A stretch of 64,000 nucleotides of DNA from FW021-bin31 sp964647485 (GTDB lineage Bacteria; Bacteroidota; Bacteroidia; Chitinophagales; Chitinophagaceae): contig CAZYHV010000001.1 in NCBI GenBank assembly GCA_964647485.1, positions 156,541-220,540 on the forward strand, read 5' to 3'. This document shows positions 50,523 to 59,430 of this stretch, piece after piece. The translations under genes were made by a program, and so were the position numbers. Positions within the stretch are counted from its first letter, which is position 1. Every line of letters begins with the position of its first letter. The notes beneath the pieces are model-generated. The model had not been told where the DNA came from. It searched no databases and was given only the letters and a program-made list of their open reading frames with translations.

Positions 50523-51455
50523 ATGAAAGTATCCGTTGTAATCACTTTATACAATGAAGAAGACAATATTCAGCCTTTGCTAAAAAGCGTAAAAGAGGCC
50601 ATGGAAGAGATCGATTATGAACTAGTTCTTGTGGATGATGGATCATCAGATAAGACCATTCCGCTCATTAAGGAACATGCCTATGAACAAGTAAAATTGG
50701 TAGAGCTAAATAAAAATTATGGGCAAACTACTGCCATGGCTGCCGGTATAAGAGAGGCGCAGGGGGAATATATTGTAACCTTAGATGGCGATTTACAAAA
50801 TGATCCAAAGGATATTCCCATGCTGTTAAATAAAGCAGAAAAAGAAGATTGGGATGTCGTAGCAGGCCGACGAGCCAATCGGCAGGATATTCAGCTAAAA
50901 AAGATTCCCAGCAAAATTGCCAATAGTCTCATTCGTGCAATGACCGATGTTCGTCTTCACGATTACGGATGTACCCTAAAGCTTTTCCGACAAGATATTG
51001 CAAAAGGAATGGGATTATATGGAGAATTACATCGTTTTATTCCGGTACTTGCTGCCATGCAGGGTGCAAATATGACCGAGGTAGATGTCCATCATCATGC
51101 CCGTGTTCACGGAGAATCTAAATATGGAATCGGAAGAACAACAAGAGTCATGAGCGATTTATTATTCATTGTTTTCTTTCAAAAATACTTCCAGCGCCCC
51201 ATGCATCTTTTCGGCCCTCCGGGCATCCTCCTTTTCAGTATTGGAGTAATTATCAATTTATATTTATTGATTATAAAGATTGGAGGGGCTCAAATTGGGG
51301 ATCGTCCATTATTAATTTTAGGATTAATTCTTCTATTAGGAGGTTTACAAATTATCCTTTTTGGATTTCTGGCAGAGGTGCTGATGCGTATTTATTATGA
51401 ATCTCAATCCAAAAGGAACTATAAAATCAAACGCATTTTTAAAGGGAGTCAATGA
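50523..51455 (+). CDS. GT2 polyprenyl-phosphate glycosyltransferase (DPM1/GtrB-like)
   Basis: 310 aa. The GT-A domain has VVITLYNEEDNIQPLL at the start and the metal-binding VTLDGDLQNDPKDIP near 90. Two C-terminal membrane helices (about 230-300) follow, as in GtrB/ArnC. It should charge undecaprenyl phosphate with a sugar on the cytosolic side. The ATG of the next gene overlaps its stop (ATGA), so the two are translationally coupled. Confidence 0.92.
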   Translation: MKVSVVITLYNEEDNIQPLLKSVKEAMEEIDYELVLVDDGSSDKTIPLIKEHAYEQVKLVELNKNYGQTTAMAAGIREAQGEYIVTLDGDLQNDPKDIPMLLNKAEKEDWDVVAGRRANRQDIQLKKIPSKIANSLIRAMTDVRLHDYGCTLKLFRQDIAKGMGLYGELHRFIPVLAAMQGANMTEVDVHHHARVHGESKYGIGRTTRVMSDLLFIVFFQKYFQRPMHLFGPPGILLFSIGVIINLYLLIIKIGGAQIGDRPLLILGLILLLGGLQIILFGFLAEVLMRIYYESQSKRNYKIKRIFKGSQ

Positions 51456-52303
51456 AGACCTGGCTCAAATGGATATTGAAGATTGGGCTCTCGGGGCTGG
51501 CTTTGTACCTTATCTTTCGTAAGATAAGCTGGCAACAGACCTGGGAGCTATTGTCCACGGCTAATCTTGTCTGGATTATTCCGGCTTTCCTGTTTTTCAA
51601 CGCTTCCCAATTTTTAAGTGCAAGAAGACTTTTAAGTTTTTATCATGCGCTGGAAGTACCTTTAGGCTATCTGTTGAACCTGAAATTATATTACAAAGGG
51701 ATGTTTTATAACCTGTTTCTGCCCGGCGGCATTGGCGGAGACGGCTATAAAGTACATTATCTGTATAAAGCCTATCATAAACCGGTTAGGAAACTCATTA
51801 CCGCTACCCTGATCGACCGGCTCAACGGCATGGCTATTCTTGGTCTTCTGGTGGTCTTGCTGGGAGGAACCGGCATGCTCCCCTCCTCCTTTCTTCCTTT
51901 TCCCGAATGGTGGCTCATCGGAGGATATGGTATTGGTTTATTTGTAGCTGTCCTGGTTTTGAAAAAATTATTTCCTGTTTATGCCCCCATTCTGTTCAGG
52001 ACTTCTTTATGGTCATTAGGGATCCAGATACTACAATTGCTATCCGTCTTTTGTCTCATCCGGGCGCTACACATTGAAGGCAGTTTACTGGCCTATTTCC
52101 TGTTGTTTTTACTCAGTTCTATCGCTGCGGTTATTCCTTTTACGATTGGGGGAGCCGGCGCCAGAGAATTGGTATTTGTAGTAGGTGCTCCCCTATTGGG
52201 CGTTATTTCTACCCAGGCCGTAGCGATCAGCCTGCTCTTTTTTATTCTTACGGCCCTTGCTTCTTTTACGGGTATTCTTATTAAAATAGAAAAGCCGACA
52301 TAG
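51452..52303 (+). CDS. UPF0104/LPG_synthase_TM-like membrane protein
   Basis: 283 aa, about seven membrane helices. The family motif LPGGIGGDGYKVHYLYKAYHKPV and later IPFTIGGAGARELVFVVGAPLLG are clear. Related proteins are flippases or the membrane half of lysyl-phosphatidylglycerol synthase. Without the soluble LPG domain it is more likely a lipid or polyprenyl-sugar transport partner (inference). It is the last gene of the three-gene operon. Confidence 0.86.
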   Translation: MKTWLKWILKIGLSGLALYLIFRKISWQQTWELLSTANLVWIIPAFLFFNASQFLSARRLLSFYHALEVPLGYLLNLKLYYKGMFYNLFLPGGIGGDGYKVHYLYKAYHKPVRKLITATLIDRLNGMAILGLLVVLLGGTGMLPSSFLPFPEWWLIGGYGIGLFVAVLVLKKLFPVYAPILFRTSLWSLGIQILQLLSVFCLIRALHIEGSLLAYFLLFLLSSIAAVIPFTIGGAGARELVFVVGAPLLGVISTQAVAISLLFFILTALASFTGILIKIEKPT

Positions 52304-52306
52304 CTT

Positions 52307-52789
52307 TTAATCATTTGAGCAATACCTTTGCACCATCCAGTCTTCCCGGCTGATGGTACAAACAATGATAGAGCGCTCAGGACTAGCGCACGCTTTTAAA
52401 ATAATTTTTTTCTGAAGAGGTAAAGCATCCGGAGAAATGGTATCCTTAACTGTATGGAATCCGAGATATCCTATTTTAAAAATAATACTATCCTTTAATA
52501 AACTATCCGGCACCTGAATGGAGTAGTGCCCCGCCGCATCGGTGATTCCTCTTAATGTACCATTTAAAAAGATACTAACTCCGGGCAAAGAATCTTTGTT
52601 TTCATCTCCTAATACGTATCCCCGAATAACAGCATTTCCTGCAGTATCTGTTGCAGCAGCAGATACATTTTGAACATCACCTGCCTTTCGGGTATTTAAT
52701 GTAAAAGAGGAAGTAATCAACAAATATACCCCCAAAAGAAGGACAATAGAAAATTTCGAAGAGGCATCTGAAGGGAACATCTCAATCAT
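52307..52789 (-). CDS. Carboxypeptidase-regulatory-like domain protein
   Basis: 160 aa. An N-terminal hydrophobic segment (about 14-32) anchors or exports it. The rest is a beta-sandwich of the CarboxypepD_reg-like family: VIRGYVLGDENKDSLPGVSIFLNGTLRGITDAAGHYSI. This domain usually begins SusC/TonB receptors; here it stands alone. The function is unknown. It is convergent with the UPF0104 gene, three bases apart. Confidence 0.75.
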   Translation of the reverse strand: MIEMFPSDASSKFSIVLLLGVYLLITSSFTLNTRKAGDVQNVSAAATDTAGNAVIRGYVLGDENKDSLPGVSIFLNGTLRGITDAAGHYSIQVPDSLLKDSIIFKIGYLGFHTVKDTISPDALPLQKKIILKACASPERSIIVCTISREDWMVQRYCSND

Positions 52790-52871
52790 TTTAAAGCCAA
52801 AGGATTACCTAAAAGTACAATTTTTATTCTAACATACAAAATTATTATATATCATCATTCCTCAAACTACA

Positions 52872-52907
52872 AAAAAGCCGTAACAGTTTTTTCTGCTACG
52901 GCTTTTT
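52872..52907 (-). terminator. Terminator of the beta-galactosidase gene
   Basis: AAAAAGCCGTA at 52872-52882 pairs with TACGGCTTTTT at 52897-52907. The loop is partly paired (CAG/CTG). A- and T-runs on both sides could make it bidirectional. Confidence 0.85.
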
Positions 52908-52929
52908 GATAAAATCAACCTGTTGGGGA

Positions 52930-55900
52930 TTATTGAATCGGCTGAATCTTATACTGATAACTATAATTCTTATAGGGCAACAGGTATTGCTTTAGCGGCC
53001 ATGTTCCCCAGGAATTGATACCTCCTAATCCCATTTGTTGTAAATCAATACTCAATACCGTCATCTCTCTCGGAACCAATTCTCCCGAATGGGCATTATG
53101 TTTTTCCAATCCTTCATCCAAATCCTTATTTAAATACGGTAAAGCGTTGATATTTATTAAAGTATCTGATGTAATTCTTAATCCTACGCCTTGATCATTT
53201 GTCAATTCCAGCCAGCGAATATCGGATTTATTCCCACTCTCCTGAGGTCGAACATAATCCTTATAGTATTGTTGATTGACAGTAGATTCATAAATTCCAA
53301 CAAACTCTGCATCTTTTCGATCCCAATAACTTGCATGAGGACCTCTACCATACCATTTCATATGGCTAAATGATTGTGGCAACATCATCTGCATACCAAA
53401 TTTAGGCAGCATCGGTTCTTTTTCCGAAGTATGTGTTGCCAGGCGTTGAGAAACAATAATAGCGCCTTTTCCATTGATGCTGTAATCCACAAACAGTTTA
53501 GCATGTACATAAGGCAAACCATATTTCATACTTAACTTAACTTTCTGCGGATCCGTATCATCTATGGAATAGCTCAACAAGAAACGATCATGACTGGAGC
53601 GTTTCCAGTTGATTAAACGCTTTTGAAAACCGGCGCCCATATCATTATCGGTAGGCGCACGCCAGAAATTCGGACGTAAACTATAGCCTGCCTTTACATA
53701 ATTTTCTCCATGAACAGTATAATCGGTAAGCAATCCGGTCTTATGATCAAATACCAACTGAAAATCATTCCCCGATACCGTGATCTCTTTATCATTATCA
53801 TTTACCTGCACCTCCCCTGCCTGTTGCAGCTGCAATGCAGGGCGATCACGATGGATAACGGTTATCTGATCCTTGGCAACAGTCCACCCTGCGGGTACCA
53901 AATCTTTTTTAGTCTTGGTTTTATAGAAGACATTCAAGAATACATCATGATAAGCCATCCTTGGTAATTTATAGCGAATTGTTATCTCTTTCTTTTCTTG
54001 TGGACCGACATCAATCTGTTCTTTTTTTCCCTTTTGGATAACTTTCCCATCTGCTACAACCTGCCATTCCAAATACACATTATCCAAATTCTTAAAGAAG
54101 TTTTCATTATAAATTTGCACTTTCCCTGCCATAGGGTCAATGCCTGTGGTATGAATATTTTGGTATTGATGTTTAACCTCAAAAGCATCGGGATGGGGTG
54201 TACGATCAGGAGCAAAGAAACCATTACTGTTAAAATTATAGTCACTTGGCAGATTCACGCCATAATCTCCGCCATAAGCCCAAATCGTATCTCCTCGATC
54301 TGTCACTTTTTGTAAAGCCTGATCTACAAAATCCCAAATAAATCCACCTTGCATCGCCGGATAATAAGTCCGAATAGTATCCCAATAATCATTAAAGCTT
54401 CCCATAGAATTTCCCATAGCATGCGCATATTCACATAAAATAAAAGGTTTGCGATCGCTTTCCTTATTTCCTGTATTCCCACTATTTCCGTTTGCTTTAT
54501 TTGTATTTCCCATACCGGGCGCTTCTCCGGAGAAAGTAATCTTTGGTCCATCATCCTTCACGTAATCGACCATATTCTGAGGGGAAGGATACATCGGGCA
54601 ATAAATATCGGTATATTCAGAGTTTCCGGCTCTTTCATATTGTACGGGTCTGGAAGGGTCATATTTTTTAATCCAACGGTAACATTTTTCAAAATTAACG
54701 CCCATCCCGGCTTCATTTCCCATCGACCATATAATGACACTCGGGTGATTAATATCACGTTTTACCGCTCTTCTGTCCCGTTGAATATGCTGCAAGAACC
54801 AATCCGGCTTCTTGGCCAAAGAGTTTTCTCCATACCCCATTCCATGGCTCTCCAAATTCGCTTCATCCACCAAATAGATACCATATTCATCACACAGCTT
54901 ATACCAATACGGATCATTGGGATAGTGAGAAGTACGTACTGCATTGATGTTAAACTTCTTCATTGTCCGGATATCCTGCTCCATTCTTTCATGAGAAACA
55001 TATTGACCGGTCAAAGGATCCATTTCATGCCGATCGGTACCCTTAATGAAGATGGCTTTCCCATTCACCAATAAAGAATTATTTTTAATCTCTACTTTAC
55101 GAAATCCTACTTTCTGAGGAATCACTTCTGTTGTACTTCCATTATCATTTTTCAAACTCACGTAAAGAGAATATAAGTTAGGTGTTTCTGCATTCCATTT
55201 TTTGGGATTCTTCACCTGTAAAACAATGTTTTGGTAATTCGTAGAATCCCCTAATTGAACTTCAGATTTTTTGACTAACTTACCGGCATCATCAACCAGC
55301 CTAATTTCTGCCTGATAATTCTTCAAGCGAGGATTGGCGTTATTGAGAAAATCCAAACTTACAGTCAACTTCCCATCTTTATAATCATTCGTTAAATCGG
55401 GAATGGCATGTACATCGCGAAGGTGAACTTTATTACGAGCATATAATGAAACTGATCTTTCTACACCACCAAAGCGCCACATGTCCTGATCCTCCATATA
55501 AGATCCGTCACTCCAACGATAAGCTTGAAAGGCAATCACATTTTTCTGACCGGGTTTTATGTACTTTGTCACATCAAATTCTGCTGCCAATTTACTATCT
55601 TCACTATAACCAACCCACTGTCCATTGACCCAAACATAAAAAGCAGAACGAACCGCCCCAAAATGCAAATAAATATCTTTTCCATTCCAATCCTTATCTA
55701 CCGTAATTACTTTTCGATAAGAACCTACCGGATTATACTGATGTGGAACCTGAGGGGGATTCGGTCTGTTATGAGGAAGCAAATAGGCAAAATCATAAGT
55801 CACATTGGTATAAATGGGGAAGCCATACCCATTCACCTCCCACATCCCGGGGACCTGAAAATTATCCCATTGGGAAGCATCATAATTCGTTTTCCAAAAG

Positions 55901-56154
55901 CCCTTCGGGCGATCGGCAGGCTTGGGCACCCATTTAAACTTCCAATCTCCATCTAAGGATTGAAAATAAGACGACTCCTTAGGGTTATCTTTCTTTGCCA
56001 GATTCATATTTTCATAAGCAAAGAAATGGACATGCATGGGTTCACGATTCACCGCATTAACAAATTCATCCTGCCAATAAGTAGAATCGGGCTCTTGCGC
56101 AAAAGCTACACTTACACTAATAAAAGATAAAAATAAAACGAATAGTTTTTTCAT
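52930..56154 (-). CDS. lacZ: GH2 beta-galactosidase, secreted
   Basis: 1074 aa from the ATG at 56154. The signal peptide LFVLFLSFISVSVAFA marks it as periplasmic. The LacZ domain order is complete: jelly roll, Ig-like, TIM barrel, Ig-like, C-terminal supersandwich. The acid/base Glu is in WSMGNEAGMGVNF near residue 480, and the nucleophile Glu is in FILCEYAHAMGNS near 573. A low-complexity Asn/Gly insert (about 548-568) sits just before the nucleophile block. It should release terminal beta-galactose from oligosaccharides. The TATTTTTG box at 56187-56194 precedes it. Confidence 0.93.
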   Translation of the reverse strand: MKKLFVLFLSFISVSVAFAQEPDSTYWQDEFVNAVNREPMHVHFFAYENMNLAKKDNPKESSYFQSLDGDWKFKWVPKPADRPKGFWKTNYDASQWDNFQVPGMWEVNGYGFPIYTNVTYDFAYLLPHNRPNPPQVPHQYNPVGSYRKVITVDKDWNGKDIYLHFGAVRSAFYVWVNGQWVGYSEDSKLAAEFDVTKYIKPGQKNVIAFQAYRWSDGSYMEDQDMWRFGGVERSVSLYARNKVHLRDVHAIPDLTNDYKDGKLTVSLDFLNNANPRLKNYQAEIRLVDDAGKLVKKSEVQLGDSTNYQNIVLQVKNPKKWNAETPNLYSLYVSLKNDNGSTTEVIPQKVGFRKVEIKNNSLLVNGKAIFIKGTDRHEMDPLTGQYVSHERMEQDIRTMKKFNINAVRTSHYPNDPYWYKLCDEYGIYLVDEANLESHGMGYGENSLAKKPDWFLQHIQRDRRAVKRDINHPSVIIWSMGNEAGMGVNFEKCYRWIKKYDPSRPVQYERAGNSEYTDIYCPMYPSPQNMVDYVKDDGPKITFSGEAPGMGNTNKANGNSGNTGNKESDRKPFILCEYAHAMGNSMGSFNDYWDTIRTYYPAMQGGFIWDFVDQALQKVTDRGDTIWAYGGDYGVNLPSDYNFNSNGFFAPDRTPHPDAFEVKHQYQNIHTTGIDPMAGKVQIYNENFFKNLDNVYLEWQVVADGKVIQKGKKEQIDVGPQEKKEITIRYKLPRMAYHDVFLNVFYKTKTKKDLVPAGWTVAKDQITVIHRDRPALQLQQAGEVQVNDNDKEITVSGNDFQLVFDHKTGLLTDYTVHGENYVKAGYSLRPNFWRAPTDNDMGAGFQKRLINWKRSSHDRFLLSYSIDDTDPQKVKLSMKYGLPYVHAKLFVDYSINGKGAIIVSQRLATHTSEKEPMLPKFGMQMMLPQSFSHMKWYGRGPHASYWDRKDAEFVGIYESTVNQQYYKDYVRPQESGNKSDIRWLELTNDQGVGLRITSDTLININALPYLNKDLDEGLEKHNAHSGELVPREMTVLSIDLQQMGLGGINSWGTWPLKQYLLPYKNYSYQYKIQPIQ

Positions 56155-56186
56155 AAAATAAAACATTAAACGTAAAGTAAAAAAGA

Positions 56187-56194
56187 CAAAAATA
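56187..56194 (-). promoter_or_regulatory. -7 box of lacZ
   Basis: TATTTTTG on the minus strand, 32 bases before the ATG at 56154. Confidence 0.55.
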
Positions 56195-56259
56195 TCACAA
56201 AAATCCTTACAAAAAGGGGGGCAAATTCATCATTAAACAGGCATAATTCAATCAAAATT

Positions 56260-57297
56260 TTATTCTTTTTTAAAAGAATCCCATCCAAGGCTTTGTAGTT
56301 CATGTTGATTACCACCGGTGGTAATAAGTTGTAATCCTTCGGAAACATCGGTCATGTGACCGATCACACTAATCTGCTCCGAAAGCGTAATTTTATCATA
56401 ATCTTCCTGATCAATAGTAAAAAGTAATTCATAATCTTCTCCTCCCTGCAAGGCGCAGATGGTATAACCAATATTAAAATCCAATGCCACTCGCTTCGTT
56501 TCTTCGTCTACCGGCAATTTATCTTCATATATCGTCACCCCAAGCTCACTTTGTTTGCATATATGCCGAACATCAGAGCTAATTCCGTCACTAACATCCA
56601 TCATAGCAGTCGGAGTCACTTCTTTCTCTGATAAAAAACGAATAATATCCTTTCTGGCTTCCGGTTTTAAAAATCGTTCTAAAGGATAGGTTCGTTTCCC
56701 CAGATCCGGTTGTATTTTGGGATTTTCCAAAAAGATTTTCTTCTCTCTTTCCAATAATTGAAGCCCCATGTAGGCCGCTCCCAAATCCCCGGACACACAA
56801 AGCAAGTCTCCTTTTTTTGCAGTACTTCTCTGAACAAATTTATCCGGCGCTACCGAACCCAAAGCGGTAATGCTGATAACCAAACCCGATGTGGAAGAGG
56901 TCGTATCTCCTCCAACTACATCCACACCATAAATTTTGGCCGCCAGATAAATACCCTCATATAGCTCTTGCATAGCTTCTACCGAAAAACGGTTAGATAT
57001 AGCTACACTCACCGTTACCTGCTGTGGTTCGGCATTCATGGCATAAATATCCGAAATATTAACTACCATAGCCTTATACCCTAAATGCTTTAAGGGAGCA
57101 TAAGACAAATCAAAATGAACCCCTTCCACCAGTAAATCCGTAGAAACAACCGTTTGTTTTCCGAAATAATCCATAACAGCTCCATCATCTCCCACCCCAA
57201 GGATGGTTTCCGCATTCTGAACTTCTATGTTTTTTGTCAGAAAATCAATCAGACCAAATTCTCCTAAATCGTTGATATCTGTTCTTTGATTACTCAT
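56260..57297 (-). CDS. thiL: Thiamine-monophosphate kinase
   Basis: 345 aa. It phosphorylates thiamine phosphate to the active diphosphate. The N-terminal GDDGAVMDYFGKQTVVSTDLLVEGVHFDLSY, GDTTSSTSGLVISITALG and the C-terminal LQGGEDYELLFTI are classic ThiL motifs. A TATCTTTG box (57356-57363, minus strand) lies about 58 bases ahead. This leader is too short for a TPP riboswitch and shows no obvious one. Confidence 0.95.
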   Translation of the reverse strand: MSNQRTDINDLGEFGLIDFLTKNIEVQNAETILGVGDDGAVMDYFGKQTVVSTDLLVEGVHFDLSYAPLKHLGYKAMVVNISDIYAMNAEPQQVTVSVAISNRFSVEAMQELYEGIYLAAKIYGVDVVGGDTTSSTSGLVISITALGSVAPDKFVQRSTAKKGDLLCVSGDLGAAYMGLQLLEREKKIFLENPKIQPDLGKRTYPLERFLKPEARKDIIRFLSEKEVTPTAMMDVSDGISSDVRHICKQSELGVTIYEDKLPVDEETKRVALDFNIGYTICALQGGEDYELLFTIDQEDYDKITLSEQISVIGHMTDVSEGLQLITTGGNQHELQSLGWDSFKKE

Positions 57298-57355
57298 TCA
57301 CTCGTTTTATTAATGGTTTATGAATTCCTTCTACACTGTAAAGCATGAATAAAAG

Positions 57356-57363
57356 CAAAGATA
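57356..57363 (-). promoter_or_regulatory. -7 box of thiL
   Basis: TATCTTTG on the minus strand, an exact TAnnTTTG match. Confidence 0.5.
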
Positions 57364-57390
57364 AGGGTTTGAGATTGAATTTACTTGGTT

Positions 57391-57431
57391 ATTGGTTGAT
57401 TAAGTTGATTGGGGTATTAGGTTATTGAGTT
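57391..57431 (+). repeat. Degenerate octamer repeat next to the chromate transporter stop
   Basis: Five imperfect units: ATTGGTTG, ATTAAGTTG, ATTGGGGT, ATTAGGTT, ATTGAGTT. The period is 8 with one 9-mer. The last unit reaches the first base of the stop-codon complement at 57431. It resembles in layout, though not in sequence, the GACTAnnn arrays. Confidence 0.55.
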
Positions 57432-58624
57432 CAAAAAACCCAGCCCAATAAAATACAGACCAGGACAATCACAGGAGGAGGGAGTTTGGTAAATCGTAAA
57501 AACAGAAACGTACCTACAATCACAGCCAGGTTGACCCAATTAAAAGAAACGGTTTCAAACAGAATTAAAGTAAAAGCCCACATAATCCCCACGACAACCG
57601 CATTAATTCCTTCCAACGCACGAAAAACATACACGTGCTTTTTCAAATTATTCCAGATAGGAAAAAAGAAGAGGACTAAAAGTAAGCTGGGCAAAAAGAT
57701 AGCAAAGGGAGCAATCACAGCACCTATTATCTGCAAACTTGAACCCGCAGGTCGCATAATCATTCCCCCTACATAAGAAGTCAGTGAAAAAGTAGGTCCG
57801 GGAACAGCCTGTACCATTCCGGCACCGGTCAGGAAGTTAGCAGAAGAAATCATGGCTCCTACTCCCTGATTGATAGGACGTGTAATAAACTGGTCAAACA
57901 TCATTGGAATCAATACCTGACTTCCTCCAAATACCAGGCTTCCAAAACGATAGAAATTTTCGAAAATATTAAATAATCGAAAATATTGCCAACCATGAGC
58001 CCGGGAAAATTCACTAAAAAAGCCCGCTATGGCAAAAACCGCAAAAAATAACCACAACCGCTTCCAGGGGATTTTCTTCCTTTTAGGATTCGTATCAGGA
58101 ATTCTCTTATTGCTAAAATTAGAAACCACTCCGCCCAACACAATCAAAATAGGAAAAACAGCAGGCCCGCTAAATACAGCAGCAGCAAGCATGGCCCCTG
58201 CCATAATACATGCCGTTGCTACATTTTTTATACTAATTTTAAAAGCTTTATAGCCGGCATAAGCCAAAAAACCGACCGCCATCGGCTGTACAAAATGAAA
58301 AATACCGGGATCAAATTCGTAAATCACAAATGAGAACACCGTCATTAACAAACAAGCCGGTAACGCCCAAATCAACATTGCTAATACCGCCAAAGGCACT
58401 CCTCCTCTTTTGTAACCAATCAAGGTAATCGTCTGTGTAGAAGAAGCCCCCGGTAACAACTGACAAAAAGCATTGTACTCCAATAACTCTTCCTCCGTCA
58501 CATCTCGTCTTTTCTCCACAAATGTTCGTAACATCATGGCTAAATGTCCTTGTGGACCACCAAAGGCTGAAATAGTATAAAAAAATACCGACTTAAGAAA
58601 CGGGATATGGCGGATTAACTTCAT
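57431..58624 (-). CDS. chrA: Chromate transporter (CHR family)
   Basis: 397 aa, two homologous CHR domains. The first has FFYTISAFGGPQGHLAMMLRTFVEKRRDVTEEELLEYNAFCQLLPGASSTQTITLIGYKRGG. The second has YRFGSLVFGGSQVLIPMMF and GAGMVQAVPGPTFSLTSYVGG. It exports chromate, or a similar oxyanion, from the cytosol. There is no chrB-like regulator beside it. The stop codon lies at the end of a degenerate octamer repeat. Confidence 0.9.
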   Translation of the reverse strand: MKLIRHIPFLKSVFFYTISAFGGPQGHLAMMLRTFVEKRRDVTEEELLEYNAFCQLLPGASSTQTITLIGYKRGGVPLAVLAMLIWALPACLLMTVFSFVIYEFDPGIFHFVQPMAVGFLAYAGYKAFKISIKNVATACIMAGAMLAAAVFSGPAVFPILIVLGGVVSNFSNKRIPDTNPKRKKIPWKRLWLFFAVFAIAGFFSEFSRAHGWQYFRLFNIFENFYRFGSLVFGGSQVLIPMMFDQFITRPINQGVGAMISSANFLTGAGMVQAVPGPTFSLTSYVGGMIMRPAGSSLQIIGAVIAPFAIFLPSLLLVLFFFPIWNNLKKHVYVFRALEGINAVVVGIMWAFTLILFETVSFNWVNLAVIVGTFLFLRFTKLPPPVIVLVCILLGWVF

Positions 58625-58670
58625 ATTACGACTTGCAATATAAATACATTTGACCTCTTTTTAAAATGCT

Positions 58671-59318
58671 TTATTCTATATTCGTCAACAATAAATGAAC
58701 AGAAGAGCTTTCATCTAATGGATTCCTGATATCTAACTGTATAATCCCAACATCCGGAGCGAAATACACATCACCTACAGGGAATGACATACTTCCTCCT
58801 CCTCCACCGGGTTCATTAACGAGTTGTTCTGCGAGAATTTTCAGATGGGTAACCGGTTGAAAAGTATGATTATTTACCATGTATGAAATACCTTTTTCCT
58901 TGACCCGGAAGGTTAAATGTAAAGATGTCCCATTGACAGTAACCGTATTGACCCAGGAATCTCCCACCTCAGCATCTTGTTTTAAAACCAATAATTTTTT
59001 ATCGCCTAATTCTGCTAAAAAAGATTTGACATAATACGATCCGGAAGAATCTCCCAGAAACGTATAGGTGGTATCCTGAGGATGGTCATCAGGAATATTT
59101 TGATATGCATGAAAAGTAATGCTGTCCATCACCTTTACACTGTCCGTGGAGATCAACCTAAATCCACTATGAAGAGTTGTATCTTCATAATGCAGAGTGT
59201 CCTGAGGTAAATAACTTCCTCCTTTTTCCGGTCCTTCGAAACTTTTTTCTTTGGAACAGGAAAAAAAGGTTACCATCAGAAATAGAGAAGCAATTAAAAT
59301 ATTTCCTTTCTTCATCAT
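58671..59318 (-). CDS. Lipoprotein of unknown function
   Basis: 215 aa (a second ATG lies one codon on). Lipobox TFFSC. The mature protein is rich in Asp, Ser and Thr, with several predicted beta strands. A Gly run (PGGGGGSMS) is near residue 175, and DVYFAPDVGIIQLDIRNPL follows. It looks like a Bacteroidota lipocalin/beta-sandwich type surface or periplasmic lipoprotein, but I do not recognise the family. It has a TAATTTCG-like box about 12 bases upstream and is divergent from menB. Confidence 0.7.
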   Translation of the reverse strand: MMKKGNILIASLFLMVTFFSCSKEKSFEGPEKGGSYLPQDTLHYEDTTLHSGFRLISTDSVKVMDSITFHAYQNIPDDHPQDTTYTFLGDSSGSYYVKSFLAELGDKKLLVLKQDAEVGDSWVNTVTVNGTSLHLTFRVKEKGISYMVNNHTFQPVTHLKILAEQLVNEPGGGGGSMSFPVGDVYFAPDVGIIQLDIRNPLDESSSVHLLLTNIE

Positions 59319-59430
59319 TATTAAAATTTATACGAAATTACAATTATTAAATACAATATAGAGAAATTAACCGATTCCTCATAGAAAAGCTTTTTAATAT
59401 TCTTAATTTTACAGAATAAAATAAAAAAGC

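Noticed and set aside
53998..55956. Several 100-140-aa plus-strand ORFs inside lacZ
   Set aside because: They are antisense shadows of a complete GH2 gene with no start signals or recognisable domains.
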